A DNA stretch of 64,000 nucleotides. Source: Paenibacillus apiarius (GTDB taxonomy: Bacteria; Bacillota; Bacilli; Paenibacillales; Paenibacillaceae). The position numbers were made by a program, and so were the translations under genes. The first letter of the stretch is position 1. Each line of letters opens with the position of its first letter. This document shows positions 60,357 to 64,000 of the stretch, piece after piece. The notes beneath the pieces are model-generated. The model worked only from the letters and a program-made list of their open reading frames with translations, made no database searches and had not been told where the DNA came from. The stretch is from assembly GCF_017052585.1 (NCBI RefSeq), contig NZ_JAFFHZ010000001.1, positions 868,001 to 932,000 on the forward strand. Direction: 5' to 3'.

Positions 60357-60734
60357 ATGAAACGAAGCAGCCTTTGGACGTTATCATCATTTTTCATTAT
60401 TATGATCGTCTTGCTGGTCGCTTGCGGAGGAAATAAAGAACAGAATTCGCCAGCAAGCGCTTCTGCCTCCGCAGATACAGAGCTTGTCATACAAGCGACC
60501 AATTATAAGTTTGACCAACCGGAATATCGAATTAAAGCAGGCGAACCTGTCCGCATCGTTTTGGATTCCTCCGGAAATCACGGGTTAGCCGTCAAAGAGC
60601 TGGGTCTCTCTCTCGATCCCAATACCAAGGAACAAGTAATAACTCCAGAGAAGCCCGGCACCTACGAATTCCAATGCACGATTATGTGCGGCCCGGGCCA
60701 CCGTGATATGAAGGCTGTACTGATCGTCGAATAA
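60357..60734 (+). CDS. Cupredoxin-domain lipoprotein with CuA-type motif
   Basis: This protein has 125 residues from the ATG at 60357 (AAAAGGAGGATGAGC upstream). The signal peptide ends in a lipobox (LLVAC). The mature domain ('LVIQATNYKFDQPEYRIKAGEPVRIVLDSSGNHGLAVKEL') is a cupredoxin, and 'CTIMCGPGHRDM' provides the CxxxCGxxHxxM ligands of a CuA centre, with the earlier His in 'NHGLAV'. It resembles a soluble subunit II domain. It may be an electron carrier or copper chaperone for a cytochrome oxidase; none is encoded here. Confidence 0.85.
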   Translation: MKRSSLWTLSSFFIIMIVLLVACGGNKEQNSPASASASADTELVIQATNYKFDQPEYRIKAGEPVRIVLDSSGNHGLAVKELGLSLDPNTKEQVITPEKPGTYEFQCTIMCGPGHRDMKAVLIVE

Positions 60735-60794
60735 CATTGCAACCAGCTCCCCATGAACGGCTTCCCCACGGCTAAGCCTGGCCGCATACACGAG

Positions 60795-60829
60795 GCCGCC
60801 GTATCCTTTATTGGAAACGGCGGCTTTTT
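60795..60829 (+). terminator. Terminator of the cupredoxin gene
   Basis: GCCGCCGTATCC pairs with GGAAACGGCGGC, followed by TTTTTC on the plus strand. Its last base coincides with the end of the convergent cvpA gene. Confidence 0.9.
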
Positions 60830-61446
60830 CAAAGCCATTGCGCCCATTTTACCGCTTCAACCATAACATCCGGGATCCACTGCCCCGTCTTATCCACCCA
60901 GACTGACTGCTCCACCCAGGTACGTATATAGCCTGCAGGCCATGCCCGAAGCAGCACATACAGGATACACCACAAAAATACGAACTGAATAAGTCCGAGC
61001 ACTGCGCCGGTAAGCCGGTCTACGGTCCGGATTGGCCCGGACGCGGTGAATTTGCTCAATGCAAAGCGGACTAGCCATAAGCCGGCAAGGACAAAAAAGA
61101 ACAGCAGCGCAAAGGCAATGACCGCATGCACCGTATCCATCAGCTCAGATGACATTGAACCCGCACCGTCTGCGGGCGGGTGCGGGCTTGCCGCTTGCTT
61201 GCCTGTTGCAAACAGCCTCTTCCTTACCCATGGGATGAAGTAATCATAGAAGCGCGATGCGACGACAAAGGCTACGATATAGCCGAACAACGAGAGGGCT
61301 TGTGCTTTCAGTCCCCGCTTCGCTCCCCACGCGATGCATATCACTGCAGCTATGGCAATGATATAATCGAGCCCATTCCAAGCCATTACCCCCTCTGCGA
61401 GTCCATTCCATAGGTTGTCAAAAAACATTGTGATTTCTTGTAACAT
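60829..61446 (-). CDS. CvpA family membrane protein
   Basis: This 205-residue protein has AAAGGATGAATT before the ATG. Four transmembrane helices are predicted ('DYIIAIAAVICIAWGAKRGL', 'LSLFGYIVAFVVASRFYDYF', 'HAVIAFALLFFFVLAGLWLV', 'LTGAVLGLIQFVFLWCILYVLL'). It matches the CvpA (colicin V production) family, whose role is unclear. In Bacillales cvpA lies near mutS2, as here. The region 78-100 is a polar loop. Confidence 0.88.
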   Translation of the reverse strand: MLQEITMFFDNLWNGLAEGVMAWNGLDYIIAIAAVICIAWGAKRGLKAQALSLFGYIVAFVVASRFYDYFIPWVRKRLFATGKQAASPHPPADGAGSMSSELMDTVHAVIAFALLFFFVLAGLWLVRFALSKFTASGPIRTVDRLTGAVLGLIQFVFLWCILYVLLRAWPAGYIRTWVEQSVWVDKTGQWIPDVMVEAVKWAQWL

Positions 61447-61466
61447 AATTCATCCTTTATTGCGAT

Positions 61467-64000
61467 TTAACGGACATCCTGCTCAATCAATTCCAACCAT
61501 TCGTTGAACTCCGATTGCAGCTTCGAATACTCGTCTTTGAGCTTGGTGTAGGCTTCTTCCGTTTCTTGAGCTTGCTTGCGCTCCATGTCCCGCTCTACTT
61601 GCGACAACCGGAACTGATGGGACAATACTTCGAATTGTTCCTGAATGGCCGCCATATCCTCGTTCACGGCAGCCTGTTCCTTGGCTTGCCCCAATTCGGC
61701 TATGACGTCCTTCAACTGCTGCTTCAATTCCTCTCGTTCATCATTCCAAGATTTGAACGCAAGCGACCAATCCTTCTCTTGCTCTGCCCATTCCTGTTCC
61801 CGCGCGTTCCAATTGGATTCCGCTTGCTTCCATTTCCGTTCTTCCTCTTTCCATTGTTCGAAATGCTCAAGCCACTGTTCTTCCCGAGCCTGCCACTTCT
61901 TCTCCAGCTCCTGCCAGTTCGCTTCCCGAGCTTCCCACTGCTCTTTCTGCCCGGTCCATTCCTGTTCGTTATGCTGCTGCTCGGCGAGCTGTTCCCGCCA
62001 TTGTTGCTCGCGCGCCCGCACACTTTCAAGCTCCGCTTCCCAAGCTTGCTCCCGCTCCTTCATCTGCTTCTTGTAAGCTTCATATTGTTCAAGCTCAGCC
62101 TCGTACAACTCTTGCTCCTCTTGCAGTTGGGCGCAGCGCTCCGCTGCCTCCACCGCTTCTTTCTGAGCCGTCTCCACTGCTGCCGCCGCTTCAGACTGCG
62201 CGCTTTGCAGCGTTTCTGCCGCAGACTGCCAGTTCAGCTTCTCCGCCTCCATCTGACGGCACTTTGCTTCCAGCTCGGCGGCGATATCGTTGAAGGCTGC
62301 CTGTCCCTTCTCTTCCTTCGCCAACCAAGCATTTCGTTCTTGTTCGAACTGCTCCTGCAGGAGGCTGCGCTCCTGCTTGAACTGTTCTTGCAGACTGATG
62401 CGTTCCTTCTCGGCTTCCCGCTTCCATGACTCTTTTTCCGCCTGAAGACGTTCCTCAAGCTGCGCCTCGTGCTGAGCAAGGAGTTCTTCGCGCTCGGCAG
62501 CCGCCAGCTGTTCCGCTTCTTTCAGCTGCTCCTGCAGTTCCGCCACTTCCGCGTGTGCGTCGTCCCGCACCCGAATGAGCCGTTCCATCTCCACCAAACG
62601 CGCGCGATCGAGCTCTTCCGCACGGCTTAATTGCCCTTCGACCTGATGGAGGCGATGAGACGCCTTCTTCAGTTGTTCCTCCGCTTCCGCGCGCAACGAA
62701 AGCTCCAGCGCGGCCATCGCTTGTTCATGTTCGACTGCCGCCTCCTCATGCAGGGCCGTGAACGTTTCCACATCCTCCGCATGCTGGGCCCGCACTTGCT
62801 CCAGCTCTTTCTGATGCGCGGTCTCCATCTGCTCGAGTTCATTGCCAAGGGCTGCTTTCAATTGTTCCAGCTCGCTTTGGTGGCGGGACTGCGCTTCCTC
62901 CAGAGCGTCCTGCTGCTTCGAGCTCTGCAGTTCGAGATCCTGTTGGTGCTTCGCGTTCAATTGAGACAAAACATCTTGATGCTTCGTATTTACTTGCTTC
63001 AGCTCGTTTTTATGCTTCGCATCGATTTGTTCCATTTCGGTCCGATGCGCTGCTTTTGCCTGCTCCAGTTCAGTACGGCGCTTCGCCTCTGTCCGTTCCA
63101 ATTCAGTGCGAAGCTCCGCCTCCTTCTGATCGAATTGTTGCTGCAGCGCAGACAGCGCCTCTGCCTGCTTCTCCTGATGAGCGGCTGCCGCCTCTTCCAG
63201 CTCCTTCGCATGACGTTCGGCCAATTCCTTCATCTGGCCTGAGTGGCGCTGATTCGACTTCAGCAATTGATTGCCATGAGACGACTTCAATTGTTGAATC
63301 TGCTCTTCATGCTTCGTTTGAATCTGATTTATCTCTGCGGTATATTTTGCTTCTAGCGCTTGAACCTCGCTCGTTCGCTCCTGTTTCAATTGCTCAACTT
63401 GCGCGGCTTGCTGTTCAGCAAGCTGCTTGACGCGCTGCGCATGGTCCGACTTTAACCTTTCTGTCTGAGCGCCGTGCTCTTGAGCCAAACTCGCCTTCAG
63501 CTCGGTCAACCGCTTCTCCCATTCAGCCGCTTGCGCAGCCAACTGCCCTTCCCAAGCAGCCGTCTGCTCCGCCAGTTGCTCTTCCCAGACTGCAGCCGTC
63601 TCTTCTGTCCGCTTCTTCTCGGCATCCAGCTTTGACTGCCATTGCCGCTCCTGCTGGGCGAGCTTCTGCTGCAGCGCCGCTTCGTGCGCCTTGGCAGCCT
63701 GCTGCTTGTCCTCAGCGGCCGTCTTCAGCTTCGCTTCCAGCTCTTGGAGCTTGCGCTTCGACTCATTCTCCCGGGCCGTCATCGATTGAATGCGGCGGTC
63801 CGCTTCCTTCGTCTGTTCCGTCAGCTTCTGCAGACGCTCGTTCGCAGCGCGCTTCTCATCAGACAGCTGGCGGTTCGCTTCCTTCAGCTTCGCCGCTTCC
63901 GCACGAAGCGAAGCAGTCTGCTTCTCTACCTGCTCCTTCTCCTTGGCCAGCTCTGCTTGGAGCTTGTCAATCTCGGCGCCCGATTCCTTGTGCAGCTTCT
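61467..64000 (-). CDS. Giant coiled-coil protein, N-terminus beyond the window
   Basis: The frame is open through the right edge, so at least 843 residues are present and the start is missing. The whole visible part is charged coiled coil with no catalytic motif. Two periodicities stand out. Roughly 62748-63311 codes for 11-residue repeats with histidine at a fixed place. 61746-62042 codes for heptads with a tryptophan at one position in 11 consecutive heptads. The C-terminus ends 'EFNEWLELIEQDVR'. It lies 20 bp upstream of cvpA and is probably cotranscribed with it. I recognise no named family; a scaffold or division-related structural role is possible. Confidence 0.7.
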   Translation of the reverse strand, partial: KLHKESGAEIDKLQAELAKEKEQVEKQTASLRAEAAKLKEANRQLSDEKRAANERLQKLTEQTKEADRRIQSMTARENESKRKLQELEAKLKTAAEDKQQAAKAHEAALQQKLAQQERQWQSKLDAEKKRTEETAAVWEEQLAEQTAAWEGQLAAQAAEWEKRLTELKASLAQEHGAQTERLKSDHAQRVKQLAEQQAAQVEQLKQERTSEVQALEAKYTAEINQIQTKHEEQIQQLKSSHGNQLLKSNQRHSGQMKELAERHAKELEEAAAAHQEKQAEALSALQQQFDQKEAELRTELERTEAKRRTELEQAKAAHRTEMEQIDAKHKNELKQVNTKHQDVLSQLNAKHQQDLELQSSKQQDALEEAQSRHQSELEQLKAALGNELEQMETAHQKELEQVRAQHAEDVETFTALHEEAAVEHEQAMAALELSLRAEAEEQLKKASHRLHQVEGQLSRAEELDRARLVEMERLIRVRDDAHAEVAELQEQLKEAEQLAAAEREELLAQHEAQLEERLQAEKESWKREAEKERISLQEQFKQERSLLQEQFEQERNAWLAKEEKGQAAFNDIAAELEAKCRQMEAEKLNWQSAAETLQSAQSEAAAAVETAQKEAVEAAERCAQLQEEQELYEAELEQYEAYKKQMKEREQAWEAELESVRAREQQWREQLAEQQHNEQEWTGQKEQWEAREANWQELEKKWQAREEQWLEHFEQWKEEERKWKQAESNWNAREQEWAEQEKDWSLAFKSWNDEREELKQQLKDVIAELGQAKEQAAVNEDMAAIQEQFEVLSHQFRLSQVERDMERKQAQETEEAYTKLKDEYSKLQSEFNEWLELIEQDVR

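Noticed and set aside
61515-62429. 304-residue plus-strand frame rich in Leu, Phe and Arg opposite the coiled-coil gene
   Set aside because: It is the antisense image of Glu/Gln/Lys-rich coiled-coil codons; no ribosome site or domain.

Overview
The window looks like chromosomal core sequence of a Paenibacillus-type Firmicute. It has about 50% GC, strong AGGAGG-type ribosome sites, and sporulation genes (ytxC, spo0E-like, cotF-like, yuiC-like, a gamma-type SASP-like gene with a sigma-G promoter). It also has a complete liaFSR locus, S-box and T-box leaders, and GlnR/TnrA boxes. Nearly all genes lie on the minus strand. The exceptions are corA, a DUF3055 gene, a YvlD-like membrane gene and a CuA-like lipoprotein gene. 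I see no phage, insertion sequence with transposase, CRISPR array, rRNA or tRNA.

Layout. 0-11.3 kb holds a truncated secreted glycosidase-like gene, a secreted stalk-domain protein and a maltodextrin locus: binding lipoprotein, MalF, MalG, GH13 enzyme, LacI regulator and two esterases with starch-binding-like C-termini. Two near-identical LacI palindromes sit on two good promoters. 11.4-14.4 kb: a type I-beta glutamine synthetase with a GlnR box, then DAHP synthase. 14.7-20.2 kb: DUF2062 protein, ispH, a two-component pair and HtrA. 20.7-23.9 kb: yugN-like gene plus liaR, liaS, liaF. 24.6-28.3 kb: SASP-like repeat protein, YuiC-like 3D protein, PadR regulator and DHA2-type efflux pump. 28.4-31.7 kb: an amtB operon that carries a DUF294 nucleotidyltransferase and a DnaQ-type exonuclease instead of glnK. 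Its promoter is flanked by two perfect GlnR boxes.

31.9-43.3 kb: M1 metallopeptidase, thrS with a T-box, ytxC, mqnC, and metA-metI-metC behind a SAM-I riboswitch. 43.4-46.4 kb: corA behind an unassigned 300-nt structured leader, an HRDC protein behind a tiny promoter-plus-terminator unit, and the DUF3055 gene. A 760-bp stretch without a supported gene follows. 47.1-56.6 kb: 5'-3' exonuclease, ArsC/Spx-like protein, RluA pseudouridine synthase, cobalamin adenosyltransferase, CobU-like kinase, a lipoprotein, Spo0E-like protein, alaT/alaR-like pair, two coat proteins, an MFS protein and a zinc-ribbon protein. 56.8-64 kb: a 26-residue membrane peptide, DUF350, mutS2, the two plus-strand membrane/lipoprotein genes, cvpA, and the C-terminal part of a very long coiled-coil protein running off the right edge.

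The features most worth a second look are these: the coiled-coil protein with an 11-residue histidine lattice and a tryptophan zipper; the SASP-like tandem-repeat gene; the amtB-DUF294-exonuclease operon with paired GlnR boxes; the corA leader; and a family of short intergenic repeats with inverted ends (three members here).
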